The position numbers were made by a program, and so were the translations under genes. Below, in pieces: positions 47,164-56,275 of a stretch of DNA of 64,000 bases. The notes under the pieces were generated by a model. The model saw nothing but the letters and a program-made list of their open reading frames with translations, was not told the origin of the DNA and ran no database searches. How positions within the stretch are numbered: the stretch's first letter is position 1; every line of letters begins with the position of its first letter. The DNA lies in NCBI GenBank assembly GCA_026168805.1, contig JAPFDS010000022.1:1-64000 (forward strand), read 5' to 3'. The DNA comes from Caryophanales bacterium. GTDB lineage: Bacteria > Bacillota > Bacilli > Bacillales > Amphibacillaceae.

Positions 47164-49185
47164 ATGCATATGATGATTTTTGGGCTTGACGAGAATGTTA
47201 AACTATTAGTAGAAGCATTCAAAAATAAAAGTAAACGTATTACATGGACAATGATTACGAATGAATCTTTAGATGATAGCCAGAAACAATTTGCAAAGAA
47301 ACATGATATACACGTAAAATTCGACATACATGCAAGTGAACAGATTGATGTTGTTTTTTTAACCGACAGAAATGAAAGCGCTTTATTGGATGGGGTTCTA
47401 AAGTCAAGAGAACCCCTTACAATAATCCCACGGGAAATTTACTTACTGCTCATTCATTATCTCAAAAAGACAAAACAAAGTAGGGATATCCCGCTTGAAA
47501 TGAATGAACTTATACTGGAAACCGCACATGACGGCATGATTATTGTAAATGCATACGGGCACATCCAGTTCGTGAACAAACGTGCAAAGGAAATAGCTGA
47601 TATTCGTAAAAGTGACATCATTGGAAAGCACATTCATACGATTATTCCTCACTCCCGGCTTCCGCATGTCATGAAAACGGGAAAGAAAGAAGTGAATCAA
47701 CAACTTAAACTTGAAAATGACAGGAAAGTGATCACCACAAGAATTCCAATGTATAACGAACAACAAGAAATGATCGGTGCATTTGCTGTTTTTAAAGATA
47801 TCACCGAGGTTGTGCACTTAGCTGAGGAAAATACCGACCTTAAACACATACAAATGATGTTAGAAGCCATTATTTTTTCTTCGTTAGATGCAATCAGTGT
47901 GGTAGATGAACATGGGAAAGGCTTAATGATTAATCCAGCATACACAGAAATCACAGGTTTGACGAAAGATGAAGTCATTGGAAAACCAGCTACTACAGAT
48001 ATCTATAAAGGTTCTAGTGTACATGATTATGTTCTTAAAACTGGTGAAAAAGTTCAACATGCCACGATGAAAGTTGGAGTGGATAAAAAAGATGTGATTG
48101 TAAATGCAGCTCCTATTATAGTCGATCAAAAAACTGTTGGAAGTGTAGCTGTCATTCATGATCTATCAGAGTTGCATCAATTAACAAATGAATTGCATAA
48201 AGCTCGTAAGGAAATACGTTCACTCGAAGCGAAGTCAACGTTTAATGATATCATTGGAGACTCGATCGAAATAACCGTTGCACGAGAACAGGCGAAGATT
48301 GGATCTCGTACACCTGCAGCAGTCCTCCTTCGTGGGGAGCCTGGGTCAGGTAAAGAATTGTTTGCACATGCTATTCATAACGAGAGTGAACGAAGCACAA
48401 AACCGTTTATCCGTGTGAATTGTGCTTCCATCGCACCAAATAACATTGAAAAAGAATTATTTGGCTATGAAGATACATCTCTTCCAGATGTGAAAATAGG
48501 GTATATGGAACAAGCAAATAAAGGAAGCATTTTTTTAGATGAAATTTCTACATTACCGTTAGACGCACAAGTAAGACTACTTCGTGTACTACGTGAAAAA
48601 GAACTAGTGCGCGTCGGTGGTTTAGAGCCTATCCCTTTAGATGTACGCGTAATCGTTGCAACGAATCAACATTTAGAAAAAGAAATTGCAAGTGGAACCT
48701 TTAGGGAAGATTTATATTATTATTTAAATCGACTACCTATATTTATTCCGTCATTAAGAGAAAGAGTGTCTGACATTCCCGCTATTGCACATCATTTAAT
48801 TGAAAAAATAAATATCGATTATAGTAGAAATGTCAAAGGAATCACAGATGAAGCTATTCAATTTCTGAAGCAATTATCCTGGAACGGGAATATTCGTGAG
48901 TTAGAAAATAGACTTGGAAGAGCAATGATTTATATGAAAGATGATGAGCGTATGATTGAAGAACATCACATAAAAGAGGGGTGGATGCCACATGTAACAT
49001 ATCATGAACACCATTCACGTAGAGAATCACAGGATCTTTTAAAAGATGCAATGGATGACTTTGAAAAGGAGTTTATTTCACAAATATACCGCGAAAATGA
49101 TTTTATCAAGACGAAAACCGCACAAGTATTAGGGATTTCTCTTCGTAGCTTATATAATAAATTAGATAAATATGGTTTTTCATAA
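47164..49185 (+). CDS. bkdR: BkdR-type PAS/AAA+/Fis regulator lacking GAFTGA
   Basis: A 673-residue regulator of branched-chain 2-oxoacid catabolism by position. Two PAS domains (about 110-220 and 240-350) are followed by an AAA+ domain with Walker A GEPGSGKELFA near 391 and Walker B GSIFLDEIS, then a Fis-type HTH (TAQVLGISLRSLYNKL). In sigma-54 activators the loop after ELFGYE reads GAFTGA; here it reads DTSLPDVKIGYMEQA (about 436-450), so the sigma-54 contact is lost. B. subtilis BkdR needs SigL. This protein may act on SigA promoters, as TyrR does in enteric bacteria (inference). ATG 47164 is eight bases after AGGA. Confidence 0.88.
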   Translation: MHMMIFGLDENVKLLVEAFKNKSKRITWTMITNESLDDSQKQFAKKHDIHVKFDIHASEQIDVVFLTDRNESALLDGVLKSREPLTIIPREIYLLLIHYLKKTKQSRDIPLEMNELILETAHDGMIIVNAYGHIQFVNKRAKEIADIRKSDIIGKHIHTIIPHSRLPHVMKTGKKEVNQQLKLENDRKVITTRIPMYNEQQEMIGAFAVFKDITEVVHLAEENTDLKHIQMMLEAIIFSSLDAISVVDEHGKGLMINPAYTEITGLTKDEVIGKPATTDIYKGSSVHDYVLKTGEKVQHATMKVGVDKKDVIVNAAPIIVDQKTVGSVAVIHDLSELHQLTNELHKARKEIRSLEAKSTFNDIIGDSIEITVAREQAKIGSRTPAAVLLRGEPGSGKELFAHAIHNESERSTKPFIRVNCASIAPNNIEKELFGYEDTSLPDVKIGYMEQANKGSIFLDEISTLPLDAQVRLLRVLREKELVRVGGLEPIPLDVRVIVATNQHLEKEIASGTFREDLYYYLNRLPIFIPSLRERVSDIPAIAHHLIEKINIDYSRNVKGITDEAIQFLKQLSWNGNIRELENRLGRAMIYMKDDERMIEEHHIKEGWMPHVTYHEHHSRRESQDLLKDAMDDFEKEFISQIYRENDFIKTKTAQVLGISLRSLYNKLDKYGFS

Positions 49186-49245
49186 GTAGATATGAGTACT
49201 TTATCAGGATTTCAATCAAAAATAAAAAGTTTTTAAAGAAATAAA

Positions 49246-49274
49246 TTTACCGAATTCATTCTATCCGTTATAAT
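49246..49274 (+). promoter_or_regulatory. SigA-type promoter of the bcd-bkd cluster
   Basis: TTTACC-N17-TATAAT, 76 bases before bcd. No sigma-54 promoter (TGGCAC-N5-TTGCA) can be found between bkdR and bcd. Confidence 0.5.
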
Positions 49275-49350
49275 AGCTAATACAAGGTGTTAGTATGAGG
49301 TAATAATTATTGATATCATAGATGATTGCAAAGATTGAGGAGGATGAAAC

Positions 49351-50448
49351 ATGCAAATATTTACGGACATGGAAGCACATGATTTTGAACAAGTTGTCTA
49401 TTGCCAAGATAAGAGTTCCGGCTTAAAGGCTATTATTGCGATTCATGATACAACTTTAGGACCTTCATTAGGTGGAACAAGAATGTGGCCGTATGAAACG
49501 GAGAAGGAAGCTCTAGAAGATGCCCTTCGTCTAGCAAGAGGAATGACATATAAAAATGCAGCAGCAGGTTTAAACCTTGGAGGAGGTAAAGCTGTTATTA
49601 TCGGGGATCCGAAAAAGGATAAAAACCCTGAAATGCTTCGTGCATTCGGACGTTATGTACAAAGTTTATCAGGTAGATATATTACTGCCGAAGATGTTGG
49701 TACGACAGTAGAAGACTTGGATACCATATTTTTAGAAACCGACTACGCAACAGGTACTTCGAATGTAGGATCTTCTGGTAATCCAGGTCCTGTCACTGCT
49801 TTTGGATTGTATAAAGGCATGAAAGCGACTGCTAAAGAAGCATTCGGAAGTGATTCCCTCGCTGGTAAGACAGTTGCCGTTCAAGGGGTCGGAAATGTAG
49901 CCTATCGTCTGTGTGCATACTTACATGAAGAAGGTGCTTCACTCATTGTCACAGATATTCATCAAGAATCTGTTGATCGAGCAGTACAGGACTTTCAAGC
50001 AAAAGCAGTTGATCCTAATGACATCTATAGTGTAGAGTGCGATATTTATTCCCCATGTGCGTTAGGTGGAGTGATCAACGACGATACCATTTCACAAATA
50101 AAAGCAAAAGCCATTGCGGGTTCAGCGAATAATCAGCTCTTAGCCGATCACCATGGAGAGATGTTATTTAAAAAGGGAATTATTTATGCTCCCGATTATG
50201 TCATCAACTCTGGTGGGGTCATCAACGTAGCTGATGAGCTTCTTCCAAATGGATACAACCAAGAGAGAGCTATGAGTAAAGTAGAAACAATTTATGATAG
50301 TTTAACGAGAGTGTATGCTATTTCCAACAGAGATAACATCTCAACATCCGTTGCAGCCGATCGAATGGCTGAAGAGCGTATAGAGTCTGTAAAGCGTTCT
50401 ACCGGACAGTTTTTAATGAATCCTCATCATACGCTAAGTAGAAAGTAA
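49351..50448 (+). CDS. bcd: Leucine/valine (branched-chain amino acid) dehydrogenase
   Basis: A 365-residue NAD-dependent enzyme that deaminates leucine, valine and isoleucine to 2-oxoacids, the substrates of the Bkd complex downstream. Substrate loop LGGTRMWPY, catalytic lysine in NLGGGKAVI (about residue 80), and nucleotide fold [16 protein letters not shown] follows GAGGAGGATG. ptb, which precedes bcd in B. subtilis, is absent. Confidence 0.95.
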   Translation: MQIFTDMEAHDFEQVVYCQDKSSGLKAIIAIHDTTLGPSLGGTRMWPYETEKEALEDALRLARGMTYKNAAAGLNLGGGKAVIIGDPKKDKNPEMLRAFGRYVQSLSGRYITAEDVGTTVEDLDTIFLETDYATGTSNVGSSGNPGPVTAFGLYKGMKATAKEAFGSDSLAGKTVAVQGVGNVAYRLCAYLHEEGASLIVTDIHQESVDRAVQDFQAKAVDPNDIYSVECDIYSPCALGGVINDDTISQIKAKAIAGSANNQLLADHHGEMLFKKGIIYAPDYVINSGGVINVADELLPNGYNQERAMSKVETIYDSLTRVYAISNRDNISTSVAADRMAEERIESVKRSTGQFLMNPHHTLSRK

Positions 50449-50452
50449 TCTC

Positions 50453-50489
50453 TTCTCGACGTGTATCTGAAGAGCCAACACGTCGAGAA
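50453..50489 (+). other. Intergenic hairpin between bcd and lpdV
   Basis: TTCTCGACGTGT (50453-50464) pairs perfectly with ACACGTCGAGAA (50478-50489) over a 13-base loop. No T tract follows. Probably an mRNA stability or processing element, or an attenuating pause, between bcd and the dehydrogenase complex genes. Confidence 0.6.
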
Positions 50490-50580
50490 AACTAGAGAAT
50501 ATGTAACAAGCATGAGAAACGCACAAGAGAACGTATACATAGATAATTAAACGAAATTTACTATAGAAGGAGTGAATCAT

Positions 50581-52002
50581 ATGAGCCAAAAATATGATGT
50601 GGCCATACTTGGTGGAGGACCCGGCGGATATGTCGCTGCGATTCGAGCAAGCCAACTAGGTCTCAAGGTGGCACTTGTGGAAAATGAAAAAGTAGGTGGA
50701 ACGTGTTTGCATCAAGGTTGTATTCCCTCGAAAGCAATGCTTAGAAGTGCAGAAGTATTTAAACAAACAAAAGAGGCGGCTACGTATGGAGTACAGGTAG
50801 AAGAGCCAACAATCGACTTTTCGAACGTTCAACGTCGAAAAGATAGTATTATTCAAGGGCTATATACCGGTGTCCAATCATTAATGAAAAAAGGGAAAAT
50901 TGATGTGTATAACGGTTTTGGAAGATTACTTGGTCCAAGTATTTTTTCACCTTTAGCTGGAACTGTTTCTGTAGAATATGAAAATGGTGAAGAGAATACA
51001 ATGATTGTTCCAAAGTTTGTATTATTAGCAACCGGCTCAAGACCACGTCAATTAGACCACTTAAAAGTGGATGGGAAGCACATTATCACATCCGAAGAAG
51101 CGCTTGCTTTAGAAGAATTACCGAACTCCATCATGATCGTTGGCGGCGGAGTGATCGGTGTAGAATGGGCCTCGATGCTTGCGGACTTTGGTGTGGAAGT
51201 AACAATCTTCGAAACAGCGCCACACATCTTACCAACGGAAGACGAAGATATTGCAAAGGAAGTCGAGCGTCAACTAAAGAACAAAGGAATCAACATATAT
51301 ACAGATGCTTTCGTTGAAGGAAGTACAATCAACGATGAAACAACTGTTTCTCTTAACGTTACACACGAGAAGAAACAACAACAATTCCAAGCAGAGAAAG
51401 TGCTTGTATCTGTTGGTAGAATAGCGAATATAGATTCCATTGGATTGAACAATACAGATATTGAAGTCGAACATGGATTTATTCGTACGAATGATTATTT
51501 CCAAACGAAAGAATCCCATATTTATGCCATTGGAGATATTGTTGGAGAAAAACAACTCGCACATGTTGCTTCTAGAGAAGGGGTTATCGCTGTTGAACAT
51601 ATGGCCAATGAACAGCCTGAGAAATTGAACTATGACCAAGTCCCAACATGTATTTATTCAAATCCTGAAGTTGCATCTGTCGGCTTGACGGAGAAAGAAG
51701 CGAAAGAAGCAGGCTTTAACACTGCAGTAGGTACTTTTCCTTTTCAAGCCAATGGAAAAGCACTTGTGTACGGGCAAGCGGAAGGATTTACTAAAATTAT
51801 CGCAAATAAAGATAATGATGATTTGTTAGGTATTCACATGGTTGGCCCACATGTCACTGAACTTATTTCTGAAGCTGGTCTAGCAATGGTGCTTGATGCT
51901 ACACCATGGGAGTTAACACAAACCGTTCATCCACATCCTAGTTTGTCAGAGGTTGTAGGAGAAGCAGCATTGGCTGTTACAAATGAACACATTCATGGAT
52001 AA
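50581..52002 (+). CDS. lpdV: Dihydrolipoyl dehydrogenase (E3) of the Bkd complex
   Basis: A 473-residue FAD enzyme that reoxidises dihydrolipoamide with NAD. FAD site ILGGGPGGYVAAIRA, redox disulfide GGTCLHQGCIPSK, NAD site VGGGVIGVEWAS, and the C-terminal His-Glu pair in TVHPHPSLSE. ATG 50581 follows GAAGGAGTG; the open frame begins at GTG 50572. First of four closely spaced complex genes. buk, which precedes lpdV in B. subtilis, is missing. Confidence 0.95.
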   Translation: MSQKYDVAILGGGPGGYVAAIRASQLGLKVALVENEKVGGTCLHQGCIPSKAMLRSAEVFKQTKEAATYGVQVEEPTIDFSNVQRRKDSIIQGLYTGVQSLMKKGKIDVYNGFGRLLGPSIFSPLAGTVSVEYENGEENTMIVPKFVLLATGSRPRQLDHLKVDGKHIITSEEALALEELPNSIMIVGGGVIGVEWASMLADFGVEVTIFETAPHILPTEDEDIAKEVERQLKNKGINIYTDAFVEGSTINDETTVSLNVTHEKKQQQFQAEKVLVSVGRIANIDSIGLNNTDIEVEHGFIRTNDYFQTKESHIYAIGDIVGEKQLAHVASREGVIAVEHMANEQPEKLNYDQVPTCIYSNPEVASVGLTEKEAKEAGFNTAVGTFPFQANGKALVYGQAEGFTKIIANKDNDDLLGIHMVGPHVTELISEAGLAMVLDATPWELTQTVHPHPSLSEVVGEAALAVTNEHIHG

Positions 52003-52032
52003 AAATATGGATTGTCTTAGGAGGTTTTAACA

Positions 52033-53025
52033 ATGGAAGAAAAGCGTCACATTTCTATTGGTTTAACAGATGACCAAGTTATTGAGATGTATAAAACGAT
52101 GTTACTCGCACGAAAAATTGATGAGCGCATGTGGTTATTAAACCGCGCAGGGAAAATACCATTTGTCATCTCTTGTCAAGGGCAAGAGGCAGCACAAGTC
52201 GGTGCAGCATTCGCTCTGGATCGAGAAAAGGATTATGTCGCACCATATTATAGAGATTTAGCGGTTGTATTAGCGTTTGGTATGACAGCACAAGACCTTA
52301 TGTTGTCAGGTTTTGCCAAAGCAGAAGATCCAAACTCAGGTGGAAGACAGATGCCAGGACATTTTGGTCAAAAGAAAAATCGTATTTTAACAGGTTCATC
52401 GCCTGTGACCACTCAACTACCACATGCAGTAGGTGTAGCACTTGCTGCTAAAATGGACAATGAAGACTTTGCAACATTTGTAACGCTAGGGGAAGGTTCA
52501 TCTAACCAAGGCGATTTTCATGAAGGTCTTAATTTTGCTGGTGTTCATAAATTGCCAGTCATTACGATGGTGGAAAATAATGGATATGCTATTTCCGTAC
52601 CGGTTGAAAAGCAACTTGGTTGTGAGAAAGTATCGGATCGTGCAATTGGATATGGTATGCCAGGATATACGATTAATGGTAATGATCCTTTAGAAGTATA
52701 TGAAGTTGTTAAAGAAGCGAGAGAAAGAGCATTACGTGGAGACGGCCCTACTTTAATTGAAGCGATGACGCATCGATTAACGGCTCACTCGAGTGATGAT
52801 GACCATAAACAATATCGAACGGAAGAAGAACTAGAACAAGCTAAAAAAGAAGATTCCATTCTTATGTTTGCTGAGTATTTACGCGAAGCAAATGTATTAA
52901 CGGACGCAAAAGAAGAAGAGATGAGAAAAGAAATTGACGCACTTGTAAATGATGCGACAGACTATGCAGAAAATGCAGCCTATGCAACACCAGAAAGTAG
53001 TTTATTACATGTATATGAAGAGTGA
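52033..53025 (+). CDS. bkdAA: Branched-chain 2-oxoacid dehydrogenase E1 alpha
   Basis: A 330-residue thiamine-diphosphate-binding subunit. The cofactor motif begins GEGSSNQGDFHEGLNFAG and ends near ENNGYAIS; LTAHSSDDDHKQYR is the phosphorylation-loop region. With BkdAB it decarboxylates oxoacids of Leu, Val and Ile to make starters for branched fatty acids. Confidence 0.95.
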   Translation: MEEKRHISIGLTDDQVIEMYKTMLLARKIDERMWLLNRAGKIPFVISCQGQEAAQVGAAFALDREKDYVAPYYRDLAVVLAFGMTAQDLMLSGFAKAEDPNSGGRQMPGHFGQKKNRILTGSSPVTTQLPHAVGVALAAKMDNEDFATFVTLGEGSSNQGDFHEGLNFAGVHKLPVITMVENNGYAISVPVEKQLGCEKVSDRAIGYGMPGYTINGNDPLEVYEVVKEARERALRGDGPTLIEAMTHRLTAHSSDDDHKQYRTEEELEQAKKEDSILMFAEYLREANVLTDAKEEEMRKEIDALVNDATDYAENAAYATPESSLLHVYEE

Positions 53026-53037
53026 GGAGGGTAAATC

Positions 53038-54021
53038 ATGACAGTAATGTCGTATATTCAAGCAGTAACAACAGCAATAAAAGAAGAGATGGAACGAGAT
53101 GATCAAGTATTTGTCTTAGGGGAAGATGTTGGAAAAAAAGGTGGCGTTTTTAAAGCTACAGAAGGTTTATATGACCAATTCGGAGAAGCACGTGTACTAG
53201 ACACTCCTTTAGCTGAATCTGCCATTGCAGGTGTTGGTATTGGAGCTGCCATGTATGGGAAACGTCCAATTGCAGAAATGCAATTCGCAGACTTTATTAT
53301 GCCAGCGGTGAACCAAATTATATCTGAAGCGGCTAAAATTCGCTATCGTTCAAATAATGACTGGACATGTCCAATTACGATCCGTGCACCTTATGGTGGA
53401 GGAATTCATGGGGCACTCTACCACTCGCAATCCATCGAGGCCATTTTTGCGAATCAACCTGGATTAAAAATTGTGATGCCGTCGACTCCGTACGATGTGA
53501 AAGGCTTACTGAAAAGCTCTATTCGCGATAATGATCCAGTATTATTTTTAGAACACAAAAGAGCGTATCGATTGCTGAAAGAAAATGTACCAGAAGAAGA
53601 TTACACCATCCCAATTGGTGAAGCGGATGTCAAACGTGAAGGGTCTGATATCACGGTTATTACGTATGGTTTATGTGTGCACTTCGCATTACAGGCAGCA
53701 GAACGGCTGGAAGAAGAAGGTATTGATGCACACATTCTTGATTTGCGCACCATTTATCCACTTGATCAAGAAGCGATTATTGAAGCGGCTAAAAAGACTG
53801 GAAAAGTATTGCTTGTTACAGAAGATAACAAAGAAGGTAGCATTATTGGTGAAGTCGCAGCGATTATTGGTGAGAATTGCTTATTTGATTTAGACGCACC
53901 AATCAAACGCCTAGCTGGACCAGATGTCCCATCGATGCCATATGCACCTACAATGGAAAAGCACTTTATGATGAATCCGGATAAAATAGAAAAAGCAATG
54001 AAAGAACTAGCAGACTTTTAA
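53038..54021 (+). CDS. bkdAB: Branched-chain 2-oxoacid dehydrogenase E1 beta
   Basis: A 327-residue partner of BkdAA. Family features: FVLGEDVGKKGGVFKATEGL near residues 23-42, DTPLAESAIAGVGIGAA and RAPYGGGIHGALYHSQS. Twelve bases after bkdAA with GAGGAGGGT. Confidence 0.95.
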   Translation: MTVMSYIQAVTTAIKEEMERDDQVFVLGEDVGKKGGVFKATEGLYDQFGEARVLDTPLAESAIAGVGIGAAMYGKRPIAEMQFADFIMPAVNQIISEAAKIRYRSNNDWTCPITIRAPYGGGIHGALYHSQSIEAIFANQPGLKIVMPSTPYDVKGLLKSSIRDNDPVLFLEHKRAYRLLKENVPEEDYTIPIGEADVKREGSDITVITYGLCVHFALQAAERLEEEGIDAHILDLRTIYPLDQEAIIEAAKKTGKVLLVTEDNKEGSIIGEVAAIIGENCLFDLDAPIKRLAGPDVPSMPYAPTMEKHFMMNPDKIEKAMKELADF

Positions 54022-54042
54022 TGAAGTAGGAGGGGTGAAAAG

Positions 54043-55287
54043 ATGACAATTGAAAATATTACGATGCCTCAACTAGGTGAGAGTGTAACAGAAGGTACCA
54101 TTAACTCTTGGCTAGTAAAAGAAGGGGATCATGTAAATAAATACGATCCAATTGCTGATATTATGACAGACAAAGTAAACGCAGAAGTACCATCCTCATT
54201 TACAGGTGTCATTAAAGAAATTATCACAGAAGAAGGTACAACGATTAAAGTTGGAGATGTCATGTGCTCCATTGAGGTCGAAGAATCTGATAGTGAGACG
54301 CAAACAGAAACATCTGCCAAACAGGAAGAGAAAGCTACAGAAGAGACAGCAACGAAGCAAGAGGATACATCCATGAAAAACAGATATTCTCCTGCTGTTC
54401 TTCGATTGGCTCAAGAAAATGATATCGATCTTCAACGTGTCGACGGTACGGGAGCAGGCGGTCGAATTACGCGAAAAGATATTGAAAAAGTTATTCAAGA
54501 AGGCCAACCAGCAGCGGAAACAGTATCTCAAGAGGAGCCGAAGCCTGTGGCACCTAAAGCACCATCAGCACCGGTACAAAGTTCTGCTGGCGACGTAGAA
54601 ATTCCTGTAACTGGGGTTCGAAAAGCTATTGCAGCGAATATGGTACGGGCAAAACAAGAAATTCCCCATGCATGGATGACTGTAGAAGTTGACGTGACGG
54701 ACTTAGTTTCGTATCGAAAACAAATAAAAGATACCTTTAAACAACAAGAAGGATTTAATTTAACGTATTTTGCATTTTTTGTGAAGGCTGTCGCACAAGC
54801 ATTAAAAGAATATCCTGAGTTGAATAGTACGTGGGCTGAAGATAAAATTATTCAGCGAAAAGATGTTCATTTATCGATTGCTGTCGCTAAAGACGATCAA
54901 CTATTTGTTCCAGTGATTAAACATGCGGATGAAAAAAGCGTGAAAGGTATTGCAAGAGATATATTTGATCTAGCTATGAAAGCAAGAAACGGCAAACTAA
55001 CATCTGATGATATGTCAGGTGGAACATTTACTGTAAACAACACAGGCTCATTTGGTTCTGTGAGCTCCATGGGAATCATCAATCACCCACAAGCAGCCAT
55101 TTTACAAGTAGAATCTATTGTTAAACGCCCTGTCATTATTAATGATATGTTTGCTGCAAGAGACATGGTTAATCTTTCACTGTCTCTCGATCATCGTGTA
55201 CTAGATGGTCTCGTGTGTGGTAAATTCTTGGCTCGTGTGAAAGAAATTCTTGAAGGCATGAATGAAGATACACTTTCTGTTTATTAA
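54043..55287 (+). CDS. bkdB: Branched-chain 2-oxoacid dehydrogenase E2 (lipoamide acyltransferase)
   Basis: A 414-residue core subunit. The N-terminal lipoyl domain has the lipoylated lysine in DIMTDKVNAEVPS (about residue 45). A Glu/Thr-rich linker leads to an E3-binding domain (YSPAVLRLAQENDIDL), and the catalytic domain ends with LSLDHRVLDGLVCGKF, carrying the active-site histidine. Transfers the acyl group to CoA. Confidence 0.95.
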   Translation: MTIENITMPQLGESVTEGTINSWLVKEGDHVNKYDPIADIMTDKVNAEVPSSFTGVIKEIITEEGTTIKVGDVMCSIEVEESDSETQTETSAKQEEKATEETATKQEDTSMKNRYSPAVLRLAQENDIDLQRVDGTGAGGRITRKDIEKVIQEGQPAAETVSQEEPKPVAPKAPSAPVQSSAGDVEIPVTGVRKAIAANMVRAKQEIPHAWMTVEVDVTDLVSYRKQIKDTFKQQEGFNLTYFAFFVKAVAQALKEYPELNSTWAEDKIIQRKDVHLSIAVAKDDQLFVPVIKHADEKSVKGIARDIFDLAMKARNGKLTSDDMSGGTFTVNNTGSFGSVSSMGIINHPQAAILQVESIVKRPVIINDMFAARDMVNLSLSLDHRVLDGLVCGKFLARVKEILEGMNEDTLSVY

Positions 55288-55294
55288 AGTATAA

Positions 55295-55340
55295 TCTGTC
55301 ATCTATCATATTATCGTACGATAGTATGTTAGATGACAGA
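55295..55340 (+). terminator. Long hairpin after bkdB, possible terminator
   Basis: TCTGTCATCT pairs with AGATGACAGA and the intervening bases pair further with mismatches, giving a 46-nt hairpin right after the bkdB stop. A T tract is lacking, so efficient intrinsic termination is doubtful; 3'-end protection is an alternative. Confidence 0.45.
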
Positions 55341-55485
55341 ATACCATGTCAAAATAGTTCTTCATAAGAAGAAAAACTTGCCTAGGAAAATCTATCTACA
55401 AAAAGTAATTTAAATTGAAATAATGCCTTAATATTGGTAAGGTAGAATACATATAGACATAAACAGTTAGGGGATGAAAATATAG

Positions 55486-55917
55486 ATGGATTATGATCAA
55501 TTTATGGAAGATGTCGTCGGTGTCGGTCGAGAAGATATGCGTGATGCAGGATATGAAGAAACGAGAACTCCTGAAGAAGTAGATGCAGCATTTGCACGTG
55601 AAGGTACTACACTCGTCATGATTAATTCAGTATGTGGATGTGCAGGTGGTATTGCACGCCCAGCTGCATCACACGCCATTCATTACGATAAACGTCCTAC
55701 ACATTTAGTGACTATTTTTGCTGGACAAGATCGTGAAGCAACTGAAAGAGCGCGCGAATATTTTGAGGGAGAGCCACCTTCATCACCATCTTTCGCACTT
55801 ATGAAAGACGGAAAGTATGTAACGATGTTAGGTCGCCATGATATTGAAGGATTCAGTGCCATTGATGTTATGAATAAACTACAAAGCATATTTGATGAGC
55901 ACTGTGAGGAATTTTAA
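55486..55917 (+). CDS. brxB: Bacilliredoxin, BrxA/BrxB family
   Basis: A 143-residue thioredoxin-fold protein with the CGC active site in [14 protein letters not shown] (about residues 46-59). Bacilliredoxins remove bacillithiol from proteins after oxidative stress. The location after bkdB matches B. subtilis yqiW (BrxB). Stand-alone with its own terminator. Confidence 0.93.
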   Translation: MDYDQFMEDVVGVGREDMRDAGYEETRTPEEVDAAFAREGTTLVMINSVCGCAGGIARPAASHAIHYDKRPTHLVTIFAGQDREATERAREYFEGEPPSSPSFALMKDGKYVTMLGRHDIEGFSAIDVMNKLQSIFDEHCEEF

Positions 55918-55928
55918 AGAAAAAAATG

Positions 55929-55967
55929 AAAGAGGCTGACTTTTAATGTAAAAGCAGCCTCTTTTTT
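55929..55967 (+). terminator. Terminator of brxB
   Basis: AAAGAGGCTG pairs with CAGCCTCTTT with further A/T pairing in the loop, then a T run. It also lies downstream of the minus-strand miniprotein gene. Confidence 0.85.
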
Positions 55968-56007
55968 AAACAAACGATTCTGTATAAACATATTGTTTAC
56001 TAATATA

Positions 56008-56142
56008 TTAAATAAATACAGACAAACCTGCAGTAGCCATAGATAGAATCATTGCAACGATCATAACATAAATAACAATTTTAACTTTTCGCTGACGTTT
56101 AGATGACTTTCGTTTATATGAACCTTGTTGATTTTTTGACAT
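56008..56142 (-). CDS. Prli42/DUF4044-like membrane miniprotein
   Basis: A 44-residue protein with a basic N-terminal half (SYKRKSSKRQRKVK) and one C-terminal membrane helix, IVIYVMIVAMILSMATAGLS. The pattern resembles the Prli42 miniprotein that tethers the stressosome to the membrane in Listeria; the relation is by pattern only. ATG 56142 has AAAGGGGGA upstream. Convergent with brxB. Confidence 0.65.
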   Translation of the reverse strand: MSKNQQGSYKRKSSKRQRKVKIVIYVMIVAMILSMATAGLSVFI

Positions 56143-56275
56143 GAAAAATCCCCCTTTAATCGACGATACTACATATATTTTAGCCTTAAACATCTAATAG
56201 AACAAGTAATATATTACATTTAATCGAATAATTCATTGAATGGTAAAGTAAATATCTTTAAACGGAGGAATTTCT

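Noticed and set aside
49186-49350. Sigma-54 promoter upstream of bcd
   Set aside because: The TTGCA at 49326 has no GG ten bases upstream as a -24/-12 element needs.
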